From JBBRMQ01 sp038230775 (GTDB lineage: Bacteria; Acidobacteriota; Thermoanaerobaculia; Gp7-AA8), in NCBI GenBank assembly GCA_038230775.1, contig JBBRMQ010000008.1, forward strand, positions 1-35,937: a stretch of DNA of 35,937 bases. Reading direction: 5' to 3'. Of the stretch, positions 1 to 8,621 are shown in pieces. Numbering within the stretch: position 1 is the first letter of the stretch; the number at the start of each line of letters is the position of its first letter. The position numbers and the translations under genes are program-made. Under the pieces are notes generated by a model that searched no databases, had not been told where the DNA came from, and worked only from the letters and a program-made list of their open reading frames with translations.

Positions 1-358
1 CGTGCACGCGCGAGAAGTGGCGCTTGTTGTTGGTGACGAGAGTTACGCCGAGGGTGAGGGCATGCGCGGCGATCATCGTGTCGGTGTCGCCGATGGTCTC
101 GCCCTTTGCCGCGAGCTTCGCTGCGACTCGACCGTACGTCGCTGCGCACTCCTCATCGAACGCGACGATGCCAACGTTTCTGACGAACGCGTTGATCGCG
201 CGACGAAGCTTCTGCGAGTTCCGGCGCTCAGCTCCGAACTGAAGCTCCGCGAGAGTGATCGCGCTGATGCAGAGTTCCGACGGCGTGTGCGCGACGATGC
301 GCTCTCCGACTTGACCCGCGCCGCGAATCGCAAAGCTGACCGAATCGGTATCGAGCAT
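1..358 (-). CDS. vapC: VapC-type PIN-domain ribonuclease toxin (C-terminus cut by window edge)
   Basis: The reading frame opens at ATG (358-356, minus strand) as MLDTDSVSF and runs off the left edge after about 119 codons. The PIN-fold acidic residues are visible: the N-terminal Asp in MLDTD, the Glu in ITLAELQFG, and the Asp pair in GDTDTMIAAHA near residue 90. Family members are metal-dependent RNases of about 130 residues that cut tRNA or rRNA and are held inactive by VapB, so only a short tail is missing. It starts 11 bases after the stop of the VapB gene, the usual antitoxin-first order. The target RNA cannot be told from the sequence. Confidence 0.88.
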   Translation of the reverse strand, partial: MLDTDSVSFAIRGAGQVGERIVAHTPSELCISAITLAELQFGAERRNSQKLRRAINAFVRNVGIVAFDEECAATYGRVAAKLAAKGETIGDTDTMIAAHALTLGVTLVTNNKRHFSRVH

Positions 359-369
359 GAACTGAAGGC

Positions 370-609
370 TCAATCGAACGGATTCCGCTTTTTCGCGATC
401 GGCTGCTGCGCGGGACGTTCGATCTCTTCGTCCCAGGAGCCGAGGGCGGCGATGAACTCGTCCGACCACTCGTCGGCCGGCTCGAGAATGACCCGTTTGC
501 CCGACTTCCGCACGATCACTTCCGTCTGCGATTCCGGGAAACGAACGGACTTCGGCAGCCGCACCGCCTGACTCCCGCCGTTGGTGAAGATCTTCGCTCG
601 TTCTGTCAT
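370..609 (-). CDS. vapB: VapB antitoxin, AbrB/SpoVT-like (swapped-hairpin) DNA-binding protein
   Basis: This 79-residue protein begins MTERAKIFTNGGSQAVRLPK, the signature of the AbrB/MazE-like VapB family (KIFxNGxSQAVRLPK), where the first 45 residues bind DNA. The acidic, aromatic tail (DEWSDEF, then GSWDEEIERP) is the part that normally wraps the toxin and blocks its active site. It lies immediately upstream of vapC, and the two are probably one transcript. The pair should repress its own promoter. The ATG is only six bases from a good -10 box, which argues for this start and for a leaderless message. A complete, ordinary antitoxin. Confidence 0.9.
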   Translation of the reverse strand: MTERAKIFTNGGSQAVRLPKSVRFPESQTEVIVRKSGKRVILEPADEWSDEFIAALGSWDEEIERPAQQPIAKKRNPFD

Positions 610-615
610 CGCAAA

Positions 616-621
616 AGTATA
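616..621 (-). promoter_or_regulatory. -10 box of vapBC, probably leaderless
   Basis: Read on the minus strand, TATACT sits six bases before the vapB ATG, so transcription would start at or next to the start codon. It is embedded in the 8-bp palindrome GTATATAC (617-624), a plausible autorepressor half-site. No convincing -35 hexamer or Shine-Dalgarno sequence is visible. Confidence 0.5.
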
Positions 622-660
622 TACAACCGTAGCGACATCGAGATTCCTACGTTCAAGTCT

Positions 661-1350
661 CTACATCATCCCTCGCTCCAAGAGCGAGACATACCGCTGC
701 GATCCGATGATCAGATGATCGAGAACGCGAACATCCAGCAACTTCCCTGCGGCCACGACCGCCTTGGTGAACTGAAGGTCTTGCGCAGACGGCGACGGAT
801 CGCCCGAGGGGTGGTTGTGAAAGAGGATCACAGACGCAGCGCTCTCCTCGAGCGCGAATCTGAAGATGTCGCGCGGTGACACTGATGCGGACGTGAGCGT
901 GCCGACATAGATCTCGCGTTCGCGAAGCACCCGGCCTCTCGAGTCGAGGTAGATCCCGCCGAGTCGCTCCTGCGCGTGATGCGAGTACCGAGCGATCAAC
1001 ACCGGCCCGAGAGAAACGGCGTCGGCTACCGGCTCGCTGTCGCTACGGCGGGTAGAAGCAATTCGGCGGCCGAGCTCCAGCGCGGCCGCGATTCGCGCCA
1101 TCCGAGCCGGACCGAGTGGATTGGTCTTCGCCGGCCGCCAATCTTTTCTTGCAAGCGAATCCAAACCGTCACGCAGCGCCTCGCGAGCAAGGTCGATCGA
1201 GCTTCTGTCGCGGTTTCCGGGTGCGATCAGAAGCGCGAGCAGCTCGGCATCGGAGAGTGATTCTGCCCCTTGCCTCGCAAGCCGTTCCCGTGGACGTTCC
1301 TCGATGGGAAGATCGGCGATCACCACACGACTCGAATCGCAACTGCTCAT
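661..1350 (-). CDS. radC: RadC family JAB/MPN-domain protein
   Basis: The N-terminal part (RPRERLARQGAESLSDAELLA, residues about 20-40) is the RadC helix-hairpin-helix-like region. The C-terminal half is the JAB/MPN metalloprotease-like domain with the family motif HNHPSGDPSPSAQD near residue 170, giving the zinc ligands His-His-Asp. Full family length is about 225-235 residues, so it is complete. The role in the cell is unsettled: the old DNA-repair assignment of RadC was withdrawn, and relatives travel on mobile elements. I chose the ATG at 1350 (MSSCDSS). The upstream GTG at 1368 lies exactly at the border of an inserted duplication, so DNA beyond it is probably foreign to the gene. The original promoter may have been replaced. 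Confidence 0.9.
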   Translation of the reverse strand: MSSCDSSRVVIADLPIEERPRERLARQGAESLSDAELLALLIAPGNRDRSSIDLAREALRDGLDSLARKDWRPAKTNPLGPARMARIAAALELGRRIASTRRSDSEPVADAVSLGPVLIARYSHHAQERLGGIYLDSRGRVLREREIYVGTLTSASVSPRDIFRFALEESAASVILFHNHPSGDPSPSAQDLQFTKAVVAAGKLLDVRVLDHLIIGSQRYVSLLERGMM

Positions 1351-1367
1351 TCCCTTTCGCACGCACA

Positions 1368-1642
1368 CCAGTTTCCCTCGGCGAGCGCGCGAAACAAATT
1401 TCTACCAGGAGTGGAGTTGACCAGCTTCGTGCGCTTTGTGCTGAAAAGCTCGTTCCATCAGGTGTTCGGGGCACCTCAGGGAAGTGCTACTCTTTCTGCG
1501 TCCGGTATCAATAATCTGAGTGAGCGACCAGCCTGCGTTTCTGACGCGCGCGCGGATCGTGCCGTCTGCGGTGATGACAGACAGCTTCTTCGAAAAGCCG
1601 ATTCTCAATTCTCCTTACGAGTACCCGATCCATCACTGGGAG
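1368..1642 (+). repeat. 275-bp direct duplication, copy A (upstream region and first codons of the type III-like restriction gene)
   Basis: This stretch matches 4913-5187 over the same total length. The last 85 or so bases (leader and first codons of the restriction helicase, GTGATGACAGACAGCTTC onward) differ at only about one position, while the upstream part has many more mismatches. Copy A stops in the middle of the codons for HWE and then runs into the remains of a kinase gene on the other strand, so it encodes no useful protein. A further 13-bp match (1654-1666 to 5259-5271) may mean the copy was once longer and lost about 70 bp. Confidence 0.85.
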
Positions 1643-1659
1643 TGATCGTCGCGCCCGAG

Positions 1660-2712
1660 ACCGAAGGAACGCTGCTGCGGAGCCGACGTAAATGCCGGCG
1701 AGGTTGCCGGCGTATTCGCGGTTGTACAGAAAATGATCGCCGTCTGGCAGGAACGACGGCCAGTACGCAATCTGTTTTCGAGTTCCGGGAATCAGCGTCG
1801 CAGCGCCGCCCGCCGCTGGCACGGACGGCCGCAAGAGCGATCACCCATGGCCAGGCGTCTGCCGGGATGGGCTGAAGCCCGTCCCCAGAGTTCGCCGCGC
1901 CCCCAGTTCTCGAGCGATTGCAGTTGCAGCGCGACGTCGTGCGCGGACTGCATGCGCGCGTCGGGGTCCTTCGCCAGGCAGGCCCGGATCAGATCCTGGA
2001 ACGGTTGCGGCGCATCCGGAATCGGCGGCGGATCGGCGGCGACGATGGCCGCGATCACGCTCGTCTTCGTTTTGCCGGTGAACGCGCGCCGGCCGGTGAC
2101 CATCTCGTACAGCACCGCACCCAGCGCGAAGATGTCGCTGCGCGCGTCGAAGGCCAGGCTCTCGAGCTGCACGGGCGACATGTACTGAAACGTGCCCGCG
2201 ATCATTCCCTCGCGCGTGATCTGATGGGCCGTCGGGCCTTCGGTGCCGACGTCGACCACGGCCGTCTTCGCCAGGCCGAAGTCGAGGAGCTTTGCGCCCG
2301 CCTTCGTGATCATGATGTTCTGGGGCTTGAGATCGCGGTGCACGATCCCGTTGCGATGAGCTGCGTGCAGCGCTTCGGCGATCTGCACTCCGAATTTCAC
2401 GACATCGGCCAGCGGAAGCGGCCCTCGAGCGTGTGTCCGTCGAGAAGCTCCATCACGAGGTATTCGACGCCGTTCTGATTGCCGACGTCGTACAGCGCGC
2501 AGATGTGCGGATGGTTGAGGTGCGAGATCGCTTTCGCCTCGAGCTCGAAACGGGACTTCAACGCCGGGTCATTCGAATAGGCGGAGGGAAGAACCTTGAC
2601 GGCAACGCTGCGGTCGAGCCGCGTGTCGCGCGCGCGGAAGACTTCTCCCATCCCGCCCGATCCGAGCGGCGCAACGATTTCGTAAGGACCGAGACGGCTT
2701 CCGGCTTGGAGG
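1660..2712 (-). pseudogene. Broken Ser/Thr protein kinase with TolB/PD40-type propeller remnant
   Basis: The kinase core is plain: glycine loop GSGGMGEVF, lysine motif VAVKVLP, catalytic HRDLKPQN and DFGLA. Four lesions are visible. (1) No start codon precedes the expected N-terminus (frame reads LILQAGSRLGPYEIV just after an in-frame stop). (2) A one-base loss near 2410 shifts the frame after HTLEGR; the true continuation is PLADVVKFGVQ. (3) The activation segment ends MSPVQLES where the family has MSPEQ. (4) After about residue 280 the frame is lost, and only one propeller-like blade survives (IAYWPSFLPDGDHFLY, then GIYVGS at about 1670-1800). Such kinases normally have a membrane helix and a six- or seven-bladed propeller. 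The 3' end is cut by duplication copy A. Confidence 0.85.
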
Positions 2713-2746
2713 ATGAGCGATTATGCACTGCACGCTTCGTTGCGCC

Positions 2747-4636
2747 CTACCACCCGCCACCGCCACCGCCCCCCGAGCTCCCGCCGCCCCCGCCTCCACC
2801 CCCGCCGCTGGACGGCTTGGCCACGCCTGCCGCCATCGCGCCTGCGGCCACCGCCCACCCGCCCGATGCGCCGGCGGCGCCGAACGCGCCACCGCCGCCG
2901 GTAAATCCGCCCGCCGATGACGACGAGCCGCTCGAGCCGAACGATGACGAATGCGAGCCACTGAACGCGCCGCTCGTCGCCTTCGAGCCGTACGCGTTGA
3001 ACCATTCGTCGACGTGGGTGCCGAGGCCGAAGGCGAGCAGGTATGGGTACCAGGTGTCGTCCAGACGGGGTTGCGCGGCGCGCAGCTCCTGGACGAAGTA
3101 ATCGCGCGCCGCATAGAGATTCTTGCGGAACGCGATACGCGGCGCCGACTCCGGGATGCGCAGTAAGTCGAGAGTCAGCTTGACCACGGCGATGACCCAC
3201 GCGGCGATCGCGATCGGCGTCAGGAAGTGCAGCATGAGATCCGTCGCGTTCTTCGCATACGCGAGCGCAACCCAGACGAACGGCAGGAGGATCACGACCG
3301 GCAGCGCGAAACGCAACGTGAGGCCCGACAGCGCGCGCGACATCTTGTTCGCTGTAACACCGGAGAACGCCAGGAGCACCACAGCCATGATGATCAGCGG
3401 TACGGCGACGGCGGAGTCACTGCCGCCCGGCAGCGCGGCCAGGATCATCAGCACCAGGCCGGCGCCGAGGAGGAGGGCGTCGCGTTTGAAGTTGGCGCGG
3501 GGCACGTTGACGTTCCATCCATCGACGCGCTTCAGCTCCGCATCCGTCCACTCTTTGACGATGGCCGCGGGATCGAAACCCCTGCCGCTGTAGTTCTCGC
3601 GCAGCTTGTCCGTGTCGGTGGTCGTGCTGCCGCCGAAGAAAAACTTGTCGATGAGTTTCCGCTCGCCGGCCGGGAGCGACTTGCGATCGACGAGCAGCTC
3701 GAGGCGCAGCACCGCCTTCTTGCTCAGAAGGTGCGCGTGCTGCTCGACGGTGCTCGCCACCTTCTTCTCCTGCGTCATCCTCGCCAGCACCGCCGCCACC
3801 TCGGCAGCCGCCGTTTTGCCGTCCATGGCGGATCCGGCGGCTTCCGGACTGAGGACGAAGAGGTGCTTGTCGAGCCAGGCCTCATCGATCGCGCCGGTCG
3901 AAACGGGAGGAACGAAGCGTCCCTTCCTCGATTCGTTGCGCGCGAAGTCGAAGATGAGAAACGCGAGGGCGAGGACGATGAGCGCGAAGATCGTCGTGCT
4001 GTACACGGGCGGGAGTGCTTTGACCACCGACGACGGTGCGGCGGCGCCCGCATGCGTGAGCGCCAGCGGGACGAGCACGCTGTCGCCGGGAACGAGAGTC
4101 TTGCGCGTGATCACGATGGGCGACCGCACGCCGCGCCACACCGGATCGAGATCGAAGCGCAGCGAGAAAGCGTCGATGTTCCCGGCGCGGTCGGGAAACG
4201 CGAAGTCGTGATTCAGAAAGTACGTGTCGCCGGTTTTGCGGAGCGCGCCGATGATCGCGTAGTCGATGACGTAGACGATCTCCTTGTTGACGAACGCGGG
4301 ATCGGCCGGCATGCGGCTGCGCCAGCGCAGCACCGCCGGCGAGGTGAACTTGTACTGATCGACTTTGCTGAGATCGCCCTTGATGAGTTTGCGCTCGACG
4401 CTGTTCTCGACGCGAGTGATCGATTCGAACGCGAGCGACTGCCGGGGGCGGAAGTTGAAGGAGCGCTCCCCGCCGTTCCACTCGCCGTCGAACACGATGG
4501 CCTGGCGCTCGGAGACATGGAGGCGGCCATCGCGATCGAGGCGCGCGGTGACGTCGAGCGCGCGCCAATGCAGCGACTTGGCGGACGCAGGAATCGTAAG
4601 CAGCGACAGCAGAGCGACGAGCACCAGTTTGCGCAC
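2747..4636 (-). CDS. DUF2207 family membrane protein with glycine-rich C-terminus
   Basis: The 629-residue protein opens with a signal peptide (MRKLVLVALLSLLTIPASA) followed by an exported domain of about 180 residues (LHWRALDVTARLDRDGRLHV), the DUF2207 arrangement. A membrane helix lies near 215-235 (TTIFALIVLALAFLIF), then a cytosolic domain, then two further hydrophobic clusters near 390-430 and 440-490. The last 75 residues are almost only Gly, Ser and Ala and end GGGGGGGW, as in many relatives. The start is a GTG at 4636. Function is unknown across the family, and a surface or envelope role is only a guess. It lies just upstream of the dead kinase gene on the same strand. The long antisense frames over it are shadows of its GC-rich codons. 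Confidence 0.88.
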   Translation of the reverse strand: MRKLVLVALLSLLTIPASAKSLHWRALDVTARLDRDGRLHVSERQAIVFDGEWNGGERSFNFRPRQSLAFESITRVENSVERKLIKGDLSKVDQYKFTSPAVLRWRSRMPADPAFVNKEIVYVIDYAIIGALRKTGDTYFLNHDFAFPDRAGNIDAFSLRFDLDPVWRGVRSPIVITRKTLVPGDSVLVPLALTHAGAAAPSSVVKALPPVYSTTIFALIVLALAFLIFDFARNESRKGRFVPPVSTGAIDEAWLDKHLFVLSPEAAGSAMDGKTAAAEVAAVLARMTQEKKVASTVEQHAHLLSKKAVLRLELLVDRKSLPAGERKLIDKFFFGGSTTTDTDKLRENYSGRGFDPAAIVKEWTDAELKRVDGWNVNVPRANFKRDALLLGAGLVLMILAALPGGSDSAVAVPLIIMAVVLLAFSGVTANKMSRALSGLTLRFALPVVILLPFVWVALAYAKNATDLMLHFLTPIAIAAWVIAVVKLTLDLLRIPESAPRIAFRKNLYAARDYFVQELRAAQPRLDDTWYPYLLAFGLGTHVDEWFNAYGSKATSGAFSGSHSSSFGSSGSSSSAGGFTGGGGAFGAAGASGGWAVAAGAMAAGVAKPSSGGGGGGGGGSSGGGGGGGW

Positions 4637-4912
4637 GGGTCCGCTTATCGTACTCGCAGTGCGGCGACTTGACGCGGTCGTCGGGTAAGCGAGGGCTTGC
4701 CGTCGCGGCGATCGACACTCCGATGGTCAACGCGCAGGCGTCGCCCCCGCAGCTACGTCTACATCAGGCGCGGTAAGTCAATCGTATCAATTCCGAAGAC
4801 GAGCTCGCATGCGTCCTCTGGCACTAGATCGCGGTGCGAAGGAAAGGGGTCGGGCCTTCGTTCTCCTCCGCGTTGCACGACAGAACGAAGGTGTGATCCT
4901 GACGCGCGATTC
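4637..4912. other. Intergenic stretch without a recognisable gene
   Basis: Between the divergent starts of the DUF2207 protein and the restriction helicase I see no convincing coding sequence. A minus-strand frame over part of it (FGIDTIDLPRLM at its end) may be a worn gene tail, but I cannot name it. The left part should hold the DUF2207 promoter. Confidence 0.4.
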
Positions 4913-5187
4913 CCAGTTTCCCTCGGCGAGCGCGCGAAGCAAATTTCTACCAACGGTGGAGCTGACGGGCGTCGTGCACTTTGTATTGAAAAGCTCATTC
5001 AACCGGCGTTCGGCGCACTCCCGGGAAGTGCTACTCTTGCTGCGTCCGGTATCAACAATCTGAATGAGGCGACCAGCCCGCGTCATCGACGCGAGCTTCG
5101 ATCGTGCCGTCTGAGGTGATGACAGACAGCTTCTTCGAAAAGCCGATTCTCAATTCTCCTTACGAGTACCCGATCCATCACTGGGAG
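4913..5187 (+). repeat. 275-bp direct duplication, copy B (leader and 5' end of the restriction gene)
   Basis: This is the parental-looking copy of the segment at 1368-1642, because here it continues into the open frame of the restriction helicase. The two copies are in the same orientation about 3.5 kb apart and bracket the kinase remnant and the DUF2207 gene, so recombination between them would delete that block. Confidence 0.85.
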
Positions 5188-6285
5188 CTCGATGAGACCG
5201 GTCAGCCCACGAATCACATCCTCGATCACCGCCGCCCGGCGAAGTACCTCACACCCATCCCGAGACCGAAGAAGCAGAAGAAGGGGCAGGCCAGCCTTCC
5301 GATGCAGCGCGACGGCATCTCGACCGAGGATCAGCAGTACGACCCGACTCCCATCATCAACGAGCTGCGCGCGCACGTCGATCGCTGGCGCGAACTGAGC
5401 CCTAGTCAGTGGAACGTTACACCGGAGACGGCGCGCCTTCTCCAGCACTGGCGCGCGCATCCCTTCAACTCGATCCGTCCGTTCTTCTGTCAGATCGAGG
5501 CGGTGGAAGCGGCGATCTGGTTGACCGAGGTTGCGCCGGGAACGAAAGATGGAAAGAAGTTTCTCGAATACCTCGAGGCCGCGAACGAGCGATCGAACCC
5601 CGGGCTCTCACGACTTGCGCTGAAGCTCGCCACCGGCGCCGGCAAGACAACGGTCATGGCGATGCTCATCGCCTGGCAGACGGTCAATGCCGTCCGCCGT
5701 TCCAACAGTAAGCACTTCACGCGCGGATTCCTGATCGTCGCGCCGGGCATCACGATCAAAGACCGGTTGAAAGTTCTGCAGCCGAACGATCCCTACAGTT
5801 ACTACAAAGAGCGCGAGCTCGTCCCGACGGACATGCTGCCCGACATCGATCGCGCCAGGATCGTCATCACGAACTATCACGCGTTCAAGCTGCGCGAGAC
5901 GATGGAGATCTCCAAAGGCGGGCGAGCATTGCTCAAGGGACGCACCGGTCCCGACATCGAGACGCTCGAGACCGAAGGGCAGATGATGCAGCGCGTGATG
6001 CCCGAGCTGATGGGGATGAAAAACCTCCTCGCCATCAACGACGAGGCGCACCACTGCTATCGCGAGAAGCCCAAAGGCGAAAGCGCAGAGGAAGATCTCA
6101 CCGGCGACGAGAAGAAAGAAGCCGAAGAGAACAAGGAAGCGGCGCGCCTCTGGATCTCCGGCCTCGAAGCGGTCGACCGCAAGCTCGGCCTGCAGCGCGT
6201 CATGGATCTCTCCGCGACGCCGTTCTTCCTCAGTCACGAATCGCTCAAGGTCGTTTTCTCGGATGGAGATCCGGCACAACAGTGA
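5119..6285 (+). pseudogene. Truncated type III-like restriction endonuclease (Res) helicase subunit
   Basis: The protein starts MTDSFFEKPILNSPYEYP, typical of a type III Res-like family of around 1000 residues. Present are Walker A (LKLATGAGKTT, near residue 180), the Walker B/DEAH-like box (INDEAHHCY, near 315) and motif III (DLSATPFFL, near 370). Right after motif III the sequence becomes unrelated (SHESLKVV) and stops, so the second helicase domain and the nuclease domain are gone. The junction falls in the 3' end of an opposing gene remnant, which marks a deletion or rearrangement. ATG 5119 is preferred over the upstream GTG 5104 because GAGG precedes it and relatives begin near here. The matching methyltransferase survives only as a fragment at 23.4-23.75 kb. 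It cannot cut DNA by itself. Confidence 0.85.
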
Positions 6286-6641
6286 TTCGTACATCGTAGA
6301 AGGCAGATAGAACTTTTGCTGCGGGAGGACTTCGAGTTGTGGCGGCGGGAAATGATCGCCATAGTCTTCCAGCGCATGCGCATTGTGTCGCAGGCGAGTG
6401 GCGATACGACCGTCGAGGACGGTCGCAGTGCTGGCGATCACTCCTGCCTGTTCGGTTAGCCATTCCTTGTCGTGGCCATCGCGGTGGGGTTGATCCGATG
6501 TCGCGTGCTTCGCGGTAATAGGCCGCTTGGGGCGGCGCCTTCCTCGTCGGGGTATTTGTAGTCGCGCAGCACTTTCCGCTGGCCGGCAGCCGACAACGTC
6601 ATGAACTTGGCGAGACCCTTCGCACTCAGCTTGATCATCAT
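6245..6641 (-). pseudogene. Multiply frameshifted, truncated conserved gene of unknown function
   Basis: The start is clear (MMIKLSAKGLAKFMTLSAAG), but the coherent protein can only be followed by changing frame: after KYPDEEGA to AAYYREARD, then to HRDGHDKEWLTEQAG and STATVLDGRIATRLR, then to FYDVRITVVPDLHPRK. That makes at least three indels in about 400 bp. The far end meets the truncated restriction helicase head-on, so the original C-terminus is lost. I do not recognise the function. The smooth switch from one sensible frame to the next shows it was once a real gene. It lies 21 bp upstream of the rmuC stop codon side on the same strand. Confidence 0.7.
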
Positions 6642-6662
6642 CTCTCCTCTGTCTGCTTTGTC

Positions 6663-8486
6663 TTAGTTCGACGGCTCATCATCTGGAAGCGATGCGCCTT
6701 CAAGGAGGAGAGGCTCGGCCTCATCATCAGGCAGCTTCTCGACGTCGCGCAGCTTCCGCTCGATGGCCCGCGAACGAACCGCGGCGGCGTCCATGCCCTT
6801 CGAGGCAGAGTCGAGCTTCTTCTTGACTCCGTCAAGCACCGTCCCGAACTTGCCGAACTCAGTTTTCACGGCACCGAGGACGTTCCAGACTTCGCTGGAC
6901 CTCTTCTCGATAGCCAGGGTACGGAAACCCATCTGAAGGCTGTTGAGCATGGCAAACAGTGTCGTAGGGCCGGCTACCGTGACGCGGCAGTCTCGCTGCA
7001 GGCGCTCCATGAGTGCGGGACGTCGGATGACTTCGGCGAACAAGCCTTCGCTCGGAAGGTAGAGGATCGCGAAGTCAGTGGTCACCGGGGGGTTGATGTA
7101 CTTCGCACAGATCTCCGTGGCGCACTTGCGTACGCTCAGCTCGAGAGCCGCGCTGGCAAGCTCCACGCCCGCGAGGTCGCCTCTTTCCTGCGCTTCACAG
7201 ACCCGTTGGTAGTCCTCCATGGGGAACTTCGCATCGATTGGAAGGTACGTGATGTCGTCGGTGTCGCCTCTCGCCGGGAGGCTGATCGCGAACTCCACGG
7301 ACTGATTCGAGTCGTCGCTAACCTTGACGTTCTTTTCGAATTGCGAGGGCGCGAGCATCTGCTCGAGCAGAGCCTCGAGTTGAACCTCTCCCCAGCCGCC
7401 CCGACTCTTCACGTTGGTCAGAACGCGCTTGAGATCGCCCACACCCGTCGCGAGCTGTTGCATCTCGCCGAGGCCTCGATGAACTTGCTCGAGATGATCG
7501 GAGACCTGCTTGAACGAGTCGCCCAGCCGCTTTTCGAGCGTTCCCTGCAACTTCTCGTCGACGGTTGCCCGCATCTGATCGAGCTGCTCTGCGTTGCGGT
7601 CGCGGATTTCGGACAACCGAGCATCGACTGTGACTCGCAGGTTCTCGGAACGGGAGTCGTTCCCGCTGACGAGTGTTGTGATCTGTGCACCGAACACCTC
7701 CATCTGGCTGGCCTGCGCCAAGCCCATCCGCTCGATGCTCTTCTGCATCGATTCCGAACTCTGGGTGAGGGACAGCGCGATCTCCTCACGCTGCTGGTTG
7801 CGGTTGGCGTTGGCCTCGTCGCGCATCCGATCGTGCCGTTCAAGAATGTCACGCGCAGAGTCATCGAGTTTCTGCTCGACGCTTACCCGCGTTTTCTCGA
7901 GCGTCTCAGTCGTCTTCAGCTCGATCTCCGTGAGGCCGTGCTGTACAGATTGCCGGAGTGAGTCGAATCGCCGGTCGTTCGCTTCGAAGAGGCTTCCGAT
8001 CTGCCTGCTGAAGGTCTCCATCTGGCCCCGTTGCACGGATGAGAACTCAGTGACGGACGACAAGAGGGCGGTCGTCATGGATGAAAGAGTGGTCCCGATC
8101 TCTTCTCGCAGCGAGCGCCGATACACTTCGCCCGCTTCTCGACTTCGCTCTTGTCGCTCCACAAGATCTCGGCGCAGCACCTCGATGCGTTGGTCGCTAC
8201 TCTCGCGGAGGCGTTCCTGCGTAGCGGCCAGGGTTTCGTCTAAGCGTCGGGCGCGGTCGTCAAGTGCCGACTGCAGACCGAGGATGACAACACGGTTTTC
8301 TTCGCGGGAACGTCCGAGCTCGGTCGCCAGTTCGGTCCGAGAGGCTGCTGATTCAGCGCGCACGTTCGAATCGATTTGCTGCAGAACACCGGGTTGCAGG
8401 TGCGTACCGATCGAACGGCTTACTAAGAAGATTACTCCAAGGATGACGAGCGCGATCACGGCGACCAGTACTGACGTTTCGATCAT
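6663..8486 (-). CDS. rmuC: RmuC family protein (coiled coil plus restriction-nuclease-like domain)
   Basis: The N-terminus is a single membrane anchor (VLVAVIALVILGVIFLVS, residues about 7-24), followed by roughly 300 residues of coiled coil rich in Gln, Glu, Arg and Ser. The conserved RmuC core lies at about 330-570 (VKSRGGWGEVQLEALLEQML, then LPIDAKFPMEDYQR, then FAILYLPSEGLFAEV). Asp and Lys in IDAKFP are the PD-(D/E)XK-like pair. RmuC limits recombination between inverted repeats in E. coli; its biochemical activity is not settled. At 607 residues the protein is complete, with a coiled coil longer than usual. Its start faces the CARF/sigma-54 gene across 135 bp, so the two may share a control region. 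Confidence 0.92.
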   Translation of the reverse strand: MIETSVLVAVIALVILGVIFLVSRSIGTHLQPGVLQQIDSNVRAESAASRTELATELGRSREENRVVILGLQSALDDRARRLDETLAATQERLRESSDQRIEVLRRDLVERQERSREAGEVYRRSLREEIGTTLSSMTTALLSSVTEFSSVQRGQMETFSRQIGSLFEANDRRFDSLRQSVQHGLTEIELKTTETLEKTRVSVEQKLDDSARDILERHDRMRDEANANRNQQREEIALSLTQSSESMQKSIERMGLAQASQMEVFGAQITTLVSGNDSRSENLRVTVDARLSEIRDRNAEQLDQMRATVDEKLQGTLEKRLGDSFKQVSDHLEQVHRGLGEMQQLATGVGDLKRVLTNVKSRGGWGEVQLEALLEQMLAPSQFEKNVKVSDDSNQSVEFAISLPARGDTDDITYLPIDAKFPMEDYQRVCEAQERGDLAGVELASAALELSVRKCATEICAKYINPPVTTDFAILYLPSEGLFAEVIRRPALMERLQRDCRVTVAGPTTLFAMLNSLQMGFRTLAIEKRSSEVWNVLGAVKTEFGKFGTVLDGVKKKLDSASKGMDAAAVRSRAIERKLRDVEKLPDDEAEPLLLEGASLPDDEPSN

Positions 8487-8621
8487 GGCTTCTCATAAGA
8501 GCAATCAATTCGCCATAAGCTTGGGAGGCAATCGTCTACGCTAACCTACTGAAAACACGAACCGAATGATTAAATTAAAGAATATCGGTGCGAAAGAAAT
8601 CTTGTAGGTTCGCAAGTAAAC

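Noticed and set aside
1508..1834. Stand-alone 108-residue minus-strand protein
   Set aside because: It mixes the surviving propeller blade of the kinase with antisense of the duplication; not a gene by itself.
2721..3200. Arg/Pro-rich frames on both strands at the end of the DUF2207 gene
   Set aside because: They are shadows of the Gly/Ser-coding tail; composition is unlike any real protein family.
3227..4672. 481-codon plus-strand frame opposite the DUF2207 gene
   Set aside because: Antisense of a well-supported membrane protein; highly charged, no motif, typical GC-rich shadow.
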